DNA of 64,000 bases from Metridium senile (taxonomy: Eukaryota > Cnidaria > Anthozoa > Actiniaria > Metridiidae): NCBI GenBank assembly GCA_949775045.1, contig OX459102.1:16121660-16185659 (forward strand), in the 5' to 3' direction. Each line of letters opens with the position of its first letter. Position 1 is the first letter of the stretch. Positions 44,401 to 55,214 of the stretch are shown piece by piece. The translations under genes and the position numbers were made by a program. The notes beneath the pieces were generated by a model. It ran no database searches and had not been told where the DNA came from. It saw nothing but the letters and a program-made list of their open reading frames with translations.

Positions 44401-47400
44401 CTTAAAATGCAACGCGTGTTTTTTTATTATTTTTATTATTTTTATTCTTTGTGGTTTCCATGTCAGAAGTTGTACTTCGGAAAGCCCGAAGGTACTTTCG
44501 GAAATCCCGAAGATGTCACGAAGTATTTTGATTGGTAGACCGAAATGCAATCAGCCAATCAGATTGGATCATGACTGCATCAAAGGCAAAGCGACCAAAA
44601 CCGACCAAAGCCATGCTCCATGCAAGTCTGATGGAATTCTGTCCGCCATTACACAGTTTTTGCAAACATGGATAATTTGGACCAAAAACTAACACTTTTT
44701 ATTCGTTTGGGCGTTAGGAATAACGGTAAGTTTTGTTTGAACAATTATATAATTACTCTTCGCGGCAGATCATTTGAATCGGCGGCTCCAACGCAACGCT
44801 TTGGAACGCTTTGACAATGTCATTACCCCGGGCATTACCGTAGTTACTAAAAGGCGCAAATCATGACCTACAATGACATACAATAAGCTACAATAAGCTA
44901 CTATAAGTTGTTAGTTTAATACTACAATCCAGAGACACTTCCATCCGGACAAGCATGAAAACGATGTAAACATGAAAACGATGCCATTAATTTTACTCAC
45001 CAAAGAAGGCCGTATTTTCTTTGAGGCGTTCTCTCTCGTAACCATAATTTAATAATAAGCTGGAATTATTTGTTATAGTAACTACGAATACGAGATTCTG
45101 CTGAAAGTTATAAAATTTAATGGAAAAAAGCGTATATTCCGAAGTTTGTGATTTGTGACATGACTGTACGCGCGACGCCTAGTTGTTTTGATCGTAAGGC
45201 AGAGGAAACCCGGCATCTGAACAAATCACGAACTTGGTAGTACACATTTTTTTTTCCATTAAATTTTATCACTTTCAGCACAATCTCGTTTTTTTTAAAC
45301 AATAATAAATAATTCGAAAACTTTTCTTTTTATAGATGTTTTTTTACTAGCATGGAATTTTAAATATAATTATTTTTCTGTATTATTAGAACTATTTATG
45401 ATAAATTTAGAAATTGTATATATGTTTATCAATTTTGTTATTTTAATTATTGTTAAGCTTGCTCAATTCGTCTGTATTAATTGTTATTATTATTATTCGT
45501 TTTTAGATATTGACACCCCTTCTGTTTGTGAGGGAACAGCAACGGCTGTGAAAAACAACCTGGCCAACAAGTTACATATGGCCTCCACCCCTTCTGGTTG
45601 TGAGGGAACAGCAACGGCTGTGCAAAACAACCTGGCCAGCATAGTAAATATGATCGAAAACCCTTTTAGTGTTCGTGAAGGAACAGCAACAGCTGTGAAA
45701 TACGAATCATACTTATCGCAGTATTGTGAGCAAAATGATTATGATCAAAAGCCTACAAATACAACTTATCAGAATTGTAAACAACATGTCATGTGTTTAT
45801 ATTCTACTGGACTTAACAAAGAAAACAGTGTTCTTGCTCACACCAGATATCCTATGGCAAGCATAATGATCTTTGGTATTGTTTCTATTCTAATGATTGT
45901 TATGTTGTACTATGTACAGAAACTGTATTTAAATATTACACAAAACATTGACAAGAATAAAGAGTTTATTATGAAATATCAAATGGCTTGTTTTTTCCAT
46001 TGCAGTTTATATCCAATATGTTATGCCCACAGATTTATCAGATTTGTGTGTTCACCTTATTCAATATTAGTTACCTGAAATTGTCAGTCTATTTGACATG
46101 TTGCATTTGTTTTGCGATTTGTAACAAACTTATACAAATACACTATGCCACTTTTTCAAATGTTAGTTTTGATAATTGTTTTTCAGAGGCAATAGAATCC
46201 ATCTGTAAAAGTAACCGAAAAAAATACAGTTTTTTAAAGTTTAAAATTAAAATTTCAACTTCAAATATCAAAACCCTAAATTGCATATCTGAATATTCCG
46301 GACCATACGTACTGTGACATATCGAAGAGGGGGCTTTCATTTAAGGCACCTTTCATATCGAGGGGGGAGGTGGGTACGTTATTTTCAGAAGCTATATACT
46401 GGGGCAGCCTCCTCAGACATCTCTGTGATCCAATTTGGATTCGGGTTTCCTGTGCTGCTTCTAGAGAGGGACTAAGCACTAGTTAGGCAAGACAAATGTG
46501 CCTCTCCCCCTCCCCTGCTCAGTTTTTCTCTTCACACGGAAAGCCCAATGAAAAGAGATATAAGAGATGCCTGCATAGGAGGCTAATAGGGAGGGTTGTT
46601 ACAAATTTCATGCTGTTTTATAGCCTTATAGGGGTTTATTAAAATCTGGACGAAACTTATAGGGGGGGGTTGGGGGTTATGATAATTTTTGCCAACCAGG
46701 AAGGGTAATATTTGGAAAAGACAATCAGTGATTTTGCCAACCCTCTGTACGTAACTTTAATATGCATTTAATACTATTGGACCATACTGTATTGTCAGTC
46801 GGGCATTACAAGCACCCCTGAGTTACTCAATCACACCAAGGCACGAGTGAACGCTTCCTCAAAGCGTCTAGTTTTCTTTATAAGACTATAGAGGAAGTTT
46901 TATGTGGCCGATCAATATAGTGAAGATGTCGTATAAAACAACACGCTGACATGCAGGAAGACCCAAGTTATTCAATCAATCAACATTGACCGATAATTTA
47001 TAATTCCATCCTCTATTAACTCTGATTTCATGAATATCTTTAATAGAGGGTCCTGAAGGGGGGTATCCAATCCCAATTCCCAATCAATTTTTTATCAAAA
47101 TCCCAATTACCACAGGAAGCCAAAACATTAACCACAGGAAGCCCAAGCATTAACCACAGGAAGCCCAAATTGAATACTAACCTCAGGAAGCCCAAGATAG
47201 TTCGATTTTCTCTTCTAGTCTACTAAAACGACGTAAAATGTTGCAAATTACTCAATTTAAAACATTATTTTAGCATCTAAAGAGAAAACGAATGGACAAG
47301 AAATAGCCAAATCCTTAGAACAAATCCCAATCCCAATGGACAAATCCCAATCCCAATGGGCAAATCCCAATTCCCAGCCTCGAAAAAAGGCAAATCCCAA

Positions 47401-48102
47401 TTCCCAATTTACCCCTTCAGGACCCTCTTAATAGTACAAATAAAACTCCAAAAACTCATAAATCTTTAAAAACTAAAGTTAATTTTGGTAAAACTATACT
47501 TGAAATCTCCTTGAAATAATAAAAAATATCTTAAGAGCTTTTCAATTGAATCAAAACAAAACTAATTGACTATGTTAGTCTTACAGTAATTGAAGTTCAC
47601 GCTATAATTATTCTATTTAAACGCCATAAGATTTTGCTTTGAATTTTTTACATTTATAGGATTAAACTTTTTACTGGACTTCATAAACATTTATTTCTGC
47701 CTAAAGTATTACGACGAATGTTTTTTTTGGTACCGTGTGGAAAGAGTACACGGATTGACAGTATAAAATCCAGTGTCAAAAGTATTTTTTTTTACCTGTT
47801 TCTTTTCTAATATCTTCATTCTTTATACACCCAGAAGTACTAGCTGTAGCAGCCATACGGAAAGTAGAATGAGAATATTTACACGCACATTTGCAGCCAG
47901 AGACTTGATTGTCGGTGTTAAGGTACGAATTACCGCATTGATTGCGACATGTTGTTTTAAGCCATCTCCCTCCAGAAATCGTAAAATCGTTCGGAATTAT
48001 ATCACTGTTACTAGTTGGTCTTTCTATATCGAATGTTATGCCTGCACATAGTGTTACAAGGCTAAAAAATGCCAGAAAGCGGGCTAGAATGAGCTTTGCC
48101 AT
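38875..48102 (-). CDS. receptor B: single-pass membrane protein with Cys-rich ectodomain and ITAM-like tail
   Basis: Nine exons: 47796-48102, 43658-43848, 42916-43033, 41808-42345, 40929-40960, 40650-40672, 40340-40421, 39641-39936 and 38875-39210. The product is 640 aa. A signal peptide (1-21) precedes C-x3-C-x13-C-x-C-x-C, a second block with CRIDGRPQYWDRGKW, and a third starting WSRNAPKSKYSGRLV. Then come a Thr/Ser/Pro mucin-like stalk (about 207-345), a membrane span near 353-378 (AAIGAVAAITCVVIICVFVW) and KRRQ. The roughly 260-residue tail has about 20 tyrosines, including YEEL-x9-YQPL, YVTL, YDML, YVEN, and YSEP/YLAP/YAVP. Intron phases 1-0-1-2-1-0-1-0 equal those of receptor A except that A splits the stalk/membrane exon; both have a 32 bp juxtamembrane exon. 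Intron 1 (3.9 kb) hosts another putative gene. Confidence 0.85.
39300..39640. repeat. (ATC)n microsatellite in receptor B
   Basis: Degenerate ATC repeats fill most of the last intron of receptor B. Comparable tracts fill other introns of the gene and give His- or Ile-rich false frames. Confidence 0.9.
39662..39712 (-). other. ITAM-like motif in receptor B tail
   Basis: The minus strand encodes YEEL at residues 506-509, nine residues, then YQPL at 519-522. This satisfies YxxL/I-x(6-12)-YxxL/I. It lies wholly in one exon, on the cytoplasmic side of the single membrane span. Confidence 0.7.
40004..40290. repeat. (ATC)n microsatellite
   Basis: Degenerate ATC trinucleotide repeats in the intron between receptor B exons at 40340-40421 and 39641-39936. 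Confidence 0.9.
40738..40925. repeat. dispersed element, family 5 (copy 4)
   Basis: It starts with the 'ggaaactagcaagtaaac' end and contains the 'aaaaaatgttgacttaacttta' and 'cttgaaacatcagtaaagttaagtcaac' phrases in inverted arrangement. It ends in 'tttacggtgttacaaa', next to the 32 bp exon of receptor B. Confidence 0.7.
41020..41480. repeat. (CATT/ATCC)n and (AT)n low-complexity tracts
   Basis: ATTC/ATCC tetranucleotide-like repeats run to about 41290, and a clean (AT)n run lies at about 41435-41480, both in receptor B intron 4. No exon is seen between 40961 and 41807. Confidence 0.85.
42370..42850. repeat. (GAT/GAC)n repeat with a longer period
   Basis: A phrase like 'gatgatgatgcatgacaatgatgat gacactgat' recurs with variation through receptor B intron 3, making a degenerate minisatellite. 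Open frames here are artefacts. Confidence 0.85.
43075..43650. repeat. (ATC)n microsatellite with a 96 bp duplication
   Basis: An ATC-rich tract fills receptor B intron 2. A block starting 'catgattatcattactgtcataatc' near 43394 recurs near 43468 and again in shortened form near 43540, so the tract grew by segmental copying. Confidence 0.85.
43985..44235. repeat. degenerate 'ggattatggatta' repeat
   Basis: The phrase aggattatggattatt recurs irregularly about seven times. It lies in intron 1 of receptor B, upstream of the nested gene. No coding evidence. Confidence 0.6.
44480..44667 (+). promoter_or_regulatory. probable promoter of the nested gene
   Basis: Within 150 bp of the nested start there are CCAATCAG and inverted ATTGG boxes (gattggtag, cagccaatcagattgg) in a locally GC-richer stretch with CpGs. 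CCAAT boxes of this kind are typical of TATA-less animal promoters. Assignment rests on position and motif only. Confidence 0.4.
44668..46078 (+). CDS. putative small membrane protein nested in receptor B intron 1
   Basis: Two exons, 44668-44725 and 45507-46078, join in phase 1 through good GTAAGT and TTTTAG sites. They encode about 209 aa starting MDNLDQKLTLFIRLGVRNN. Residues 24-84 are three degenerate 24-25 aa repeats of the form PSVCEGTATAVKNNLA. A segment with several Cys and Asn follows. A hydrophobic span at about 137-160 (IMIFGIVSILMIVMLYYV) is likely transmembrane. A foldback element lies in its intron. No family is recognised. The start is supported by a CCAAT-containing upstream region. 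The 3' end could instead be spliced on; the Phe/Cys-rich last 40 residues look less protein-like. Confidence 0.45.
45090..45288. repeat. foldback element in the nested gene's intron
   Basis: Arms CGAGATTCTGCTGAAAGTTA and its near-inverse at 45270-45288 extend inward over about 65 bp (aaatttaatggaaaaaa / tttttccattaaattt). There is no coding capacity. Confidence 0.75.
46079..47045. other. non-coding stretch in receptor B intron 1
   Basis: AT-rich sequence with several G-runs (aggggggggttggggg near 46662). No exon, RNA gene or intact element is recognised. Confidence 0.4.
47046..47432. repeat. MITE with 'aaatcccaattcccaat' interior repeats
   Basis: The ends AGAGGGTCCTGAAGGGG and CCCCTTCAGGACCCTCT are inverted. 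TAAT lies on both sides. The interior repeats aatcccaatcccaat and cacaggaagccc. It lies in receptor B intron 1. Confidence 0.75.
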
Positions 48103-49051
48103 AGAAGAAGCTATCCGAAGTAGTTGCCTGATTAATTAAAGTAATTTTGTCAGCGCGCTCGTGACCTTCCGACTTCCCGCAGCGATGGTGTGTTAAAAAT
48201 AGGGAAATAAACAAAAGAAAAGAAACGATAGAGCATTAGCAACAAATAAGATTATTTAACTTGTTAGAATATTTAAAGAAACCATCCTGACGAAAATTGA
48301 TTCTGAATTTTAGAACTTTTTCTGCAGAGATGTAACCTGAAATGAATGATTGAAAATGATGATGATGATGTTACAGATATGATGATTTTGTTGGTAATGG
48401 TAATCTGATGATAATAAATTTCACTTTTATATATTTTTTTCATTAACGTCATCGGTTTCAGTCATCATCATCATTGTTGTTATTTTGATTGTAACTTTTG
48501 CATTGCACATGTACATTATTGGGCTTCCTGTGGTTTAGTCACGTGATTATATTTTCCCTCGGCAACCAGAAGGGAACAGCTTGTCACCTAAAAGTAGCAA
48601 AATTTCCAAGATTTTTGCACATTTTCCAACAGGATGAAATCACCTTGGCACATTGTATTTGTTATGGATAACAATTCTTCAAATTCGAGCTAAATTGATT
48701 TGATTGTGATGGTTTTTACTGATAATCACATGTAAACAATCGGTTTGAAAAAATTGACTCAAACTGCAGACAAGTTTAATTATAGTTATTATTAACTATG
48801 GTTTAATCGAGCGAAAAAAAAATCACAGTGGATCATTTAAAAAAGGAGTTTCGACAATTTTAGCTAGCCTGTGAAAATTAATTTGAGTTAAACGAGATAA
48901 ATTGCTTGGATTATGATCGGTCGTTTGTCGTTGTTCGTACAAAGCTGGAACTTTCTCTTTTAAAATTGGCAACAATTTGCATAGGAATTGTTTGTTAAAA
49001 AAAACCCTCTAGATCATTTAATGATTATTTATCGCGGTAAACTGTGATTTA
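48103..49051. promoter_or_regulatory. divergent intergenic region between receptor B and NAPE-PLD
   Basis: Receptor B starts leftward at 48102 and NAPE-PLD rightward at 49052, so both promoters lie in these 949 bp. It includes short GAT runs near 48357 and AT-rich sequence. No specific site is claimed. Confidence 0.45.
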
Positions 49052-51942
49052 ATGATAATGGACAAGAAAGGAAAAATAGTGAAGTACGAACAGATAACCT
49101 CCACATTAGCAACAGATGAAAATGTAGTGCAATCTAAACAGGTCAATGGTCGGTTCGTGACCCCGTGGGGAGGCGAGAGACCTTCTCTGAATGCTGTATT
49201 CAGATGGGTGTTCTTGGAAAGACGGGAAAGATGCATTGGAAAAATAGAGGTACAGATAGGTACAGATAAGGTACAGAGGAGGCAGTAAAGTCCCATATTA
49301 GCAAAGAATAGTGGGCTCATATTATTAAGATCTTCTTGCTGTTGTGTCTGGTGTTATCCGCCAAAAGGATATCAAAGTTCACCCTTCTTGTCAAATTTCT
49401 GGACCTGCCCCTGTGATGGTAATGAATTTGAAGATGACGTGCTCTTGACAATGTTTATTATAATAATCATGTGATGGTGATGATGCAAAGAATGATAATA
49501 TTGCATGGTGATGACAATAATAATAATCAGCAGCAGATCCTGAAACTTTGCAGGGGGTGTCCCAATTGCAAAGGAAGGGTTACTTTGGTGTTGGGGGTGT
49601 CCAGGACCTAAATCTGTTAAATAAAATAGGGGGAATTGCAGTGCTGAGGGGGGGGGGGGGGGGGGGTGTCTCTAGTCTCTAGGGATACCCCCATAGTTCG
49701 CCCTTGATGATAACAATAACAATTATGATAGTGGTAATAATATATATTTTCTTTAAAAGGAACTTGACAGAAATCTTCCAGTTCTACCAATCAAGGAATC
49801 AGCATTAGACCAGCCTCCCCCTGACAGTATCCAAGTAACATGGCTTGGACATGCTGCAGTACTTGTCCAATTAGAAAACCTCAACATACTCACCGACCCC
49901 TGCCTTAGTGACTACTGTGGAATTACTAAATTACTGGGTAAAAAGCGCTACCGCCCTTCTCCATGCTCTGTCAATGAGTTGCCAGTTATTCACGCTGTCT
50001 GTATAAGTCATAATCATTATGACCATCTTGATTATAACACTGTAATTCAACTTAATGAAAGATTTGGGGGTTCACTATGTTGGTATGTACCAATGGGACT
50101 CAAAGTCTGGATGGTTAACGCTGGATGTACCAACGTTATTGAGATGGAATGGTGGGATACAAAGGATCATGCCGATCATATATTAGAAAAAGATGGTTCC
50201 CCAGTAAAGTTCATCTTTACTCCAACACAACATTGGACTCGGAGAGGTTTAAGAGACGAGAATAAGTCACTTTGGGGAAGCTGGTGCGTGATTGGTGCAA
50301 AGAAGAGATTCTTCTTTGCTGGAGATACTGGTTACCATGACGACATCTTCAAACAGATTGGCAGGAGGTGTGGTCCTTTTGATCTGTCGGCAATTCCCAT
50401 TGGTGCTTATAAACCCAGGTATAAACATATTTTCAACACTGCAGATTCACCTACCAGTCACAAAGTTGACTCCCCAGGTTGATCATCTTACCAAGATGTA
50501 TACACCTATTTCAATTAGCGTTGTCCATCTGCAATGGTCGATCTGAGACCGATAGGAATTGTGGGAGCTCGTTAAACTGCAAATACACTACATTTTGTAT
50601 TATAATCACGCTTGAATATTAATGTTTACTTCTGAAATACTATTATCCATAATTCAGCACCATTCAAGTGTGATTAAAACAACACATTTGGAATTTATTG
50701 AACTCCCACAATTCCTATCGGTCTCAGATCAACTATTCCAGATGGACAGGGATTGTGGGAGCTCGTTAAACTGCAAATTTATGCACTATTATAATCACGC
50801 TTGAATATTAATGTTTACTTCTGAAATACTGTTATCTGTAATTATGCAGCACCATTCAAGTGTGATTGTATTCAGTTGCCCTAACCAGTCACAAATGTGT
50901 GATATCATACAATTCTCCTTGCATCTCTCTATTATGTGAAGACAAAATATGGCTGCATAGCAGCTAGGGTATCCATAGGAGACACATCCCCAATGCACAC
51001 ATTAAAAGTTGATGACGTGATAATTTCCCCTTTACAGCATTTTCATATTTAATTCAAATCATTAATTATCTGAACATAGTTCAACAGTATTGTCCATAAT
51101 ATAACTTTACGCAGTTCTCAGAGAACAACCTCAGCCTTGATGGCATGTAATATATTCTTTAGAATTTGACTACAGCCTGTGGAAGTTTGAAGTGTTTTTA
51201 TTAATATTTGTTAGATAATGTGTACATTCTTAAATTACTGCGAGCTGTATAGTCAAATTGTAAAGAATATATTACACGCTATTAAGGCTGGGGTTGTGTA
51301 TGAGAACTGAAAAGGACCATTGTTCTTGTAAAATGAATATCCCCTCAACTCATAAGATATTATTATTGTTATTAGATGGTTTTTAAAGTTCCAACACGTT
51401 GATCCTATCGAAGCAGTAAAGATACACGAGGATATAGGATCAGCAATGTCTGTTGGGATTCACTGGGGGACTTTCCCTTTTGGTTATGAGGTAAAGATAC
51501 TTTTTTTTGCAAATCTGTACGGGATATACAATATCTCATACAGATCAGATGTGAATTTTGTATAGTACTTATAAAAGTCCAACGTACGTTAATTCAGTTA
51601 TTTCATGAAAATTTTACTAAAATTGTCAAGATAAAAGTGAATCTAGTCAAGAAAATTCAAGTTATGCAAGCTTAATTATGCAAATCAGAACAATTTTACA
51701 TCTAATATACAACCTTCAGACATGATTTCTTTTGTAAAATTCTCATAAATTACATCTTCAAAAATACAATACTTTTAACTTTAAGTTTTAACAGTTTGAT
51801 ATCATCGTTTTTGCAGCATTATATGGCACCTCCAAGAGATCTCAAAACAGCATTACTAGAAAACAGAATTGACGAAAACAGCTTTATAACATTAAACCAT
51901 GGAGAAACAAGAACTATCAAGACTGAAGACACTCCGATCTGA
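49052..51942 (+). CDS. NAPEPLD: N-acyl-phosphatidylethanolamine phospholipase D, complete
   Basis: Four exons (49052-49249, 49760-50418, 51376-51490, 51817-51942) encode 365 aa (human about 393). The enzyme is a zinc metallo-beta-lactamase-fold phospholipase D that releases N-acylethanolamines, including anandamide, from membrane N-acyl-phosphatidylethanolamine. Seen here: VNGRFVTPWGG near the start; VTWLGHAAVLV; the metal motif SHNHYDHLD; TPTQHWTRRGLRD; WGSWCVIG; FFFAGDTGYH with the bridging Asp; FDLSAIPIGAYKPRWF; the late metal-ligand IHWGTF; and the C-terminal LNHGETR. All expected metal ligands are present. Intron 2 carries a family 6 foldback element. The last exon is partly duplicated downstream, and a second paralogue begins at 62877. 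Confidence 0.95.
49480..49759. other. NAPE-PLD intron 1, G-rich tract
   Basis: The intron has a GAT-rich start and a long G-run near 49648-49667. No second element is recognised. Confidence 0.5.
50494..50760. repeat. foldback element, family 6 (copy 2) in NAPE-PLD intron 2
   Basis: It begins TATACACCTATTTCAATTAG and contains the CCGATAGGAATTGTGG block and its inverse CACAATTCCTATCGG. A second partial arm (50749-50870) repeats the 'gggagctcgttaaactgcaaat' and 'tattcaagtg' segments, so the element is partly duplicated. Confidence 0.75.
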
Positions 51943-52119
51943 TATTGTTGGGCTACCTGTGTAACACACAGGGAGCCCATGTAGTGACAATGTATCTTAT
52001 ATTCTGCATCATTTACCTTTGAATCTAGGAATGTTCAGTTTGCACAGCTGATATATTTATAATATATGTTTATTATATAATTGTCAATGAAATATCTATA
52101 TTTCTCTGTTTCAAAAATT

Positions 52120-52400
52120 TACATTACATGGTCACTTGGAGATACAAATTTTATCTTCTTGTGTTAAAAATCTCTAAAGGCCGAATTACACAGCACGACT
52201 TTTGCCTAAAAATGTCGCATGCAACTTGCTTAAACTTGACTTAAGTCAGATTATACTATTGTTAGCACCAAAGTTGTGCCGTGTAAATCAAGTTGCATGC
52301 GATAGTTGTAGGCAAAAGTTGTGCCGTGTAAATCGGCCTTAAGAGATAATTTCAACACTCAAAGATAAAATTTGTATCTCCACGTGCCTATGTAATTATC
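52120..52400. repeat. foldback element, family 4 (copy 2), interrupted
   Basis: Arms GGAGATACAAATTTTATCTTC and the inverse of AGATAAAATTTGTATCTCC pair. The centre is split by the 162 bp MITE at 52178-52339. The uninterrupted counterpart in the second unit is at about 55846-55950. Confidence 0.8.
52178..52339. mobile_element. Harbinger-like MITE with proven TAA target duplication
   Basis: The ends AGGCCGAATTACACAGCACG and its inverse (CGTGTAAATCGGCCT) flank inner inverted cgcatgcaacttg blocks. TAA is present on both sides (52175-52177, 52340-52342) and once at the empty site in unit 2 (tctctaagagat). It is the same terminal family as the element at 9520-9865. It inserted after the 3.7 kb tandem duplication, or was lost precisely from unit 2, which is less likely. 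Confidence 0.9.
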
Positions 52401-52617
52401 CTCTATTTATAACTGTTATGTCTATTATTTTACAGAGGGCTAAATCCTCAATATTTACCATGTGAAACAATAATATTTAAATTCCTATGTTATTTTCATA
52501 TATACAATTTATTTTATTGATATGGTGTTGACATTTATAACGTATATATAGCACTAACTAAATCTCCTGTGGTTCAGTGCAAACCAAGTACTAAAATCAT
52601 CACCAGTACCTTTAAGT

Positions 52618-52735
52618 TTACCCATTTCAGATCACATAATGCAATCCTTGGGAGTTGTTTCTTTCAAATGATACAACACGTTCATAATAAAAGAACTATT
52701 CTCAAGGGAATGTCACATGGTCTGAAATGGGCAAT
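52618..52735. repeat. foldback segment repeated in both units
   Basis: CCCATTTCAGATCACATAATG and the inverse CATGGTCTGAAATGGGC pair across about 118 bp. The second-unit counterpart is at about 56320-56435. The 81-codon open frame spanning it in both units is a by-product of the duplication. Confidence 0.6.
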
Positions 52736-53210
52736 TTGCATACATTTGTTATTAAAGAGGTCTGTTACTTATTACTGCAATCCACACACTAATTCATGCA
52801 TGAACACATTTTGAATGATTATTTAATTATTCAAAATGAATATTCGATTATTCAAAATAAATATTCCAATATTCACACAAGTAAACAAAATTTGACATAG
52901 ATTTCCTCTTCTGACTCATATATATTTTCAACTTTGAAAATAAAGATTGAAATTTTCGTTTTGAATAATGGAACTGTTCATTTTGAATAATCAAATGTTC
53001 ATTTTGAATAATGGAATATTCATTTTATATAATCAAATGTTTTCAAAAGTTCAAGTTTAGCGTTCATGTGTGAAGTGCGTTGACTGCGATCTTAATTACT
53101 TTTTACTGCATCAGCAACAGTTTTATATTCCTTCAAGCGTACATAAGTGGGACTGTCCATATTTACTTATCTTAAATATTATATACATTTTGTATGTTTT
53201 TATATAGTCC

Positions 53211-53372
53211 TTTTCACAGTTCTGCTGCCTCAATGACCACAAATAATAGTTCCAAGTCAAGGTTCGCGTTGCTATACGCATGATAAAATATTATAGTTTT
53301 GCTGTGCACAACAACTTGAACCTGGACTTGAAACTATTCTTCGTGGTCACTTAGCGGAACTGTGAAAAGGAC
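53211..53372. repeat. foldback element present in both units
   Basis: AGTCCTTTTCACAGTTCTGC and its inverse end the element, and inner arms with AATAGTTCCAAGTC also pair. The counterpart in unit 2 is at about 56929-57090, so it predates the tandem duplication. Confidence 0.8.
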
Positions 53373-53524
53373 TATTCTCATTTGTTTATAACCACAATTC
53401 ATTTTTTCAATTCTAAACTTGCCATTCAAGTTAACTAAAGTTTATTTATTATTATTGAATAACAGTATAGGAGTCCCAACTCAAGGTTAGTAGCAACTTG
53501 TACTTGATCCAAGTGATGGTGACA

Positions 53525-53835
53525 CTTACAGCATAATGTGCCTTACCGTGGCCACCCAATTCAAGTTTTGTACAAGTTAGCTTAGTGTTCAAAAGTTTCT
53601 CTTTTCAAATTATTTGCTACACCTTTTCAAATTTAAACATCATGGGAGGTTTTTCAGCCACTTATAAACTTCACTCTTGTCTCGCTTTGAACATTTCAAA
53701 GTGACAGTTTATCGTTTGTCACTCGGCATGTCCTTTATATTAAGGTCAAATTCTCGCTTTCTGATTGGTTAACTTGTACAAAACTTTAATTAGATGGCCA
53801 CGGTAAAGTGCGTCACGCTGTAATGGGCAAGGTTT
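53525..53835. repeat. larger foldback element present in both units
   Basis: Arms contain GCCTTACCGTGGCCACCCAA and, inverted, TGGCCACGGTAAAGTGCG, plus TTGTACAAGTTA / TAACTTGTACAAA. The counterpart is at about 57245-57555 in unit 2. Confidence 0.65.
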
Positions 53836-54136
53836 TCACTTGTTTTAAGTGGTCAAAAGTACTTAAATCAAGAAGTCGACTCTGAAAGGAAGTGAACTAT
53901 GACTTGAACTAAGAAATGGTCAGTAGACAAGTTTTAATTGGTTCCAACCTCCAACCTGAGGTCGCCCTGTGGCAACCTTTATAACACTCTCAAGTGAGAT
54001 GTGGGTAATGCCAGTGCTGCTGGGCTAGCCACCTGCATGGCTAATCCTCAGAATTAGGGCTCCTGGCATGAGACTTGGCTGAGGTTACTGTGAGTGTGAA
54101 TGAGTGAGCTCTTTCGTTGAAGCAGGGGAATTTTTG

Positions 54137-55214
54137 CTACTTGTAGAGCAGGTAATCTTTCATTGTGGATGGGAGTCTCAAGTTTTTAACTTTGTCACTG
54201 TAATCAATGGGAATTGTTTCCAAGATGCAACAACGACAGAGATCCTGTAGTGACCTTGGATTGGACTTGTAGTCAAAAACCTTTATGCTATCTTCATGAC
54301 ATACCATTAACTGTCCTTTATGATTTAAATTCATCATCCCATTTCTTTGTTGATCTTGTTCAGCAGGTTTTAAACCTGATACAATTAAAAATGAGCTGTG
54401 CTTTAGTCCCTTCTGTTAACGATTCCAGCAATACAATCTTATCTCCATCTGCAATAATCAGATTTTGACCATCATGGAGAAAATCCTGCACATTATTAAT
54501 TCTGTTCTCCTCGCCATCAAGCATATAATAAGTGATTGTTGCTTCTTTTTGGATATCAGCTTCTTCGTAAACAATTTCTTCTTCCTCCTCTCTGTTTCCT
54601 TGGTCTGTTCGTTTACAGTGAAAGTATATTGATATCGATGAAACATCCTTACGAGCACCATCATCCTCGTCATATTGATATCCACCTATGATCACCTTGC
54701 GATCTGGAGAATAACATAGCAGATCTATCACAATTTCAGGGTCAATATAATGTGATCTGTTTTTGAGGACTTTCAAATTGTCCCAGTCTATAAGTATTTC
54801 ATCAAAACGATAACCATCATCCAATGCGGCGTTTACAAGAATGCTCTTTTGCGGGGTCAAGCTAAGTACCCGGGGATAGGTTAGTCGAGGTTCTAACTTA
54901 AGTTCAGGTGGTTCAGGTGAATCAAATATTTCTTTCTCAAGAGAATAAATCTGAACCATCCCACCATGATTTCCTTCTGAATAGCTTATTGCAATATGAT
55001 TATCAGGAAGCAATAACATGTCAATACAACCATCTGGCCCTAAATCAGTAATGTTTATCACTTTTCCACTGGCAGGATTCCACGCAGAGACTCCCACATA
55101 GACGTTCTTAGTCACAAATAAACCCAAGACCGGGTTGTAAGCAACTCCGTCACCGCAGCTAGCGTCTTCTGGATACTCAATTATGGAGACACAGTTGTTT
55201 GCCAGAACTCTCAT
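54137..55214 (-). pseudogene. beta-propeller/SOCS-box gene, copy 1, with a frameshift that removes the SOCS box
   Basis: A single-exon frame from ATG 55214 (MRVLANNCVSIIEYP) matches copy 2 almost residue for residue for about 270 residues. A 7 bp insertion at about 54386-54392 (taaaaat, absent from copy 2) then shifts the frame, and translation stops at 54360. The SOCS-box segment remains open but out of frame at 54137-54373. Loss of the Elongin-binding end would give a truncated propeller-like protein that cannot join a Cullin-5 ligase. It may be a pseudogene, or expressed as a truncated form. A sequencing or assembly error is the alternative. Confidence 0.75.

Noticed and set aside
52569..52814. 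81-codon frame found again at 56270-56515
   Set aside because: Its conservation is explained by the tandem duplication, it overlaps a foldback element, and the two copies show no bias toward silent changes that I can see.
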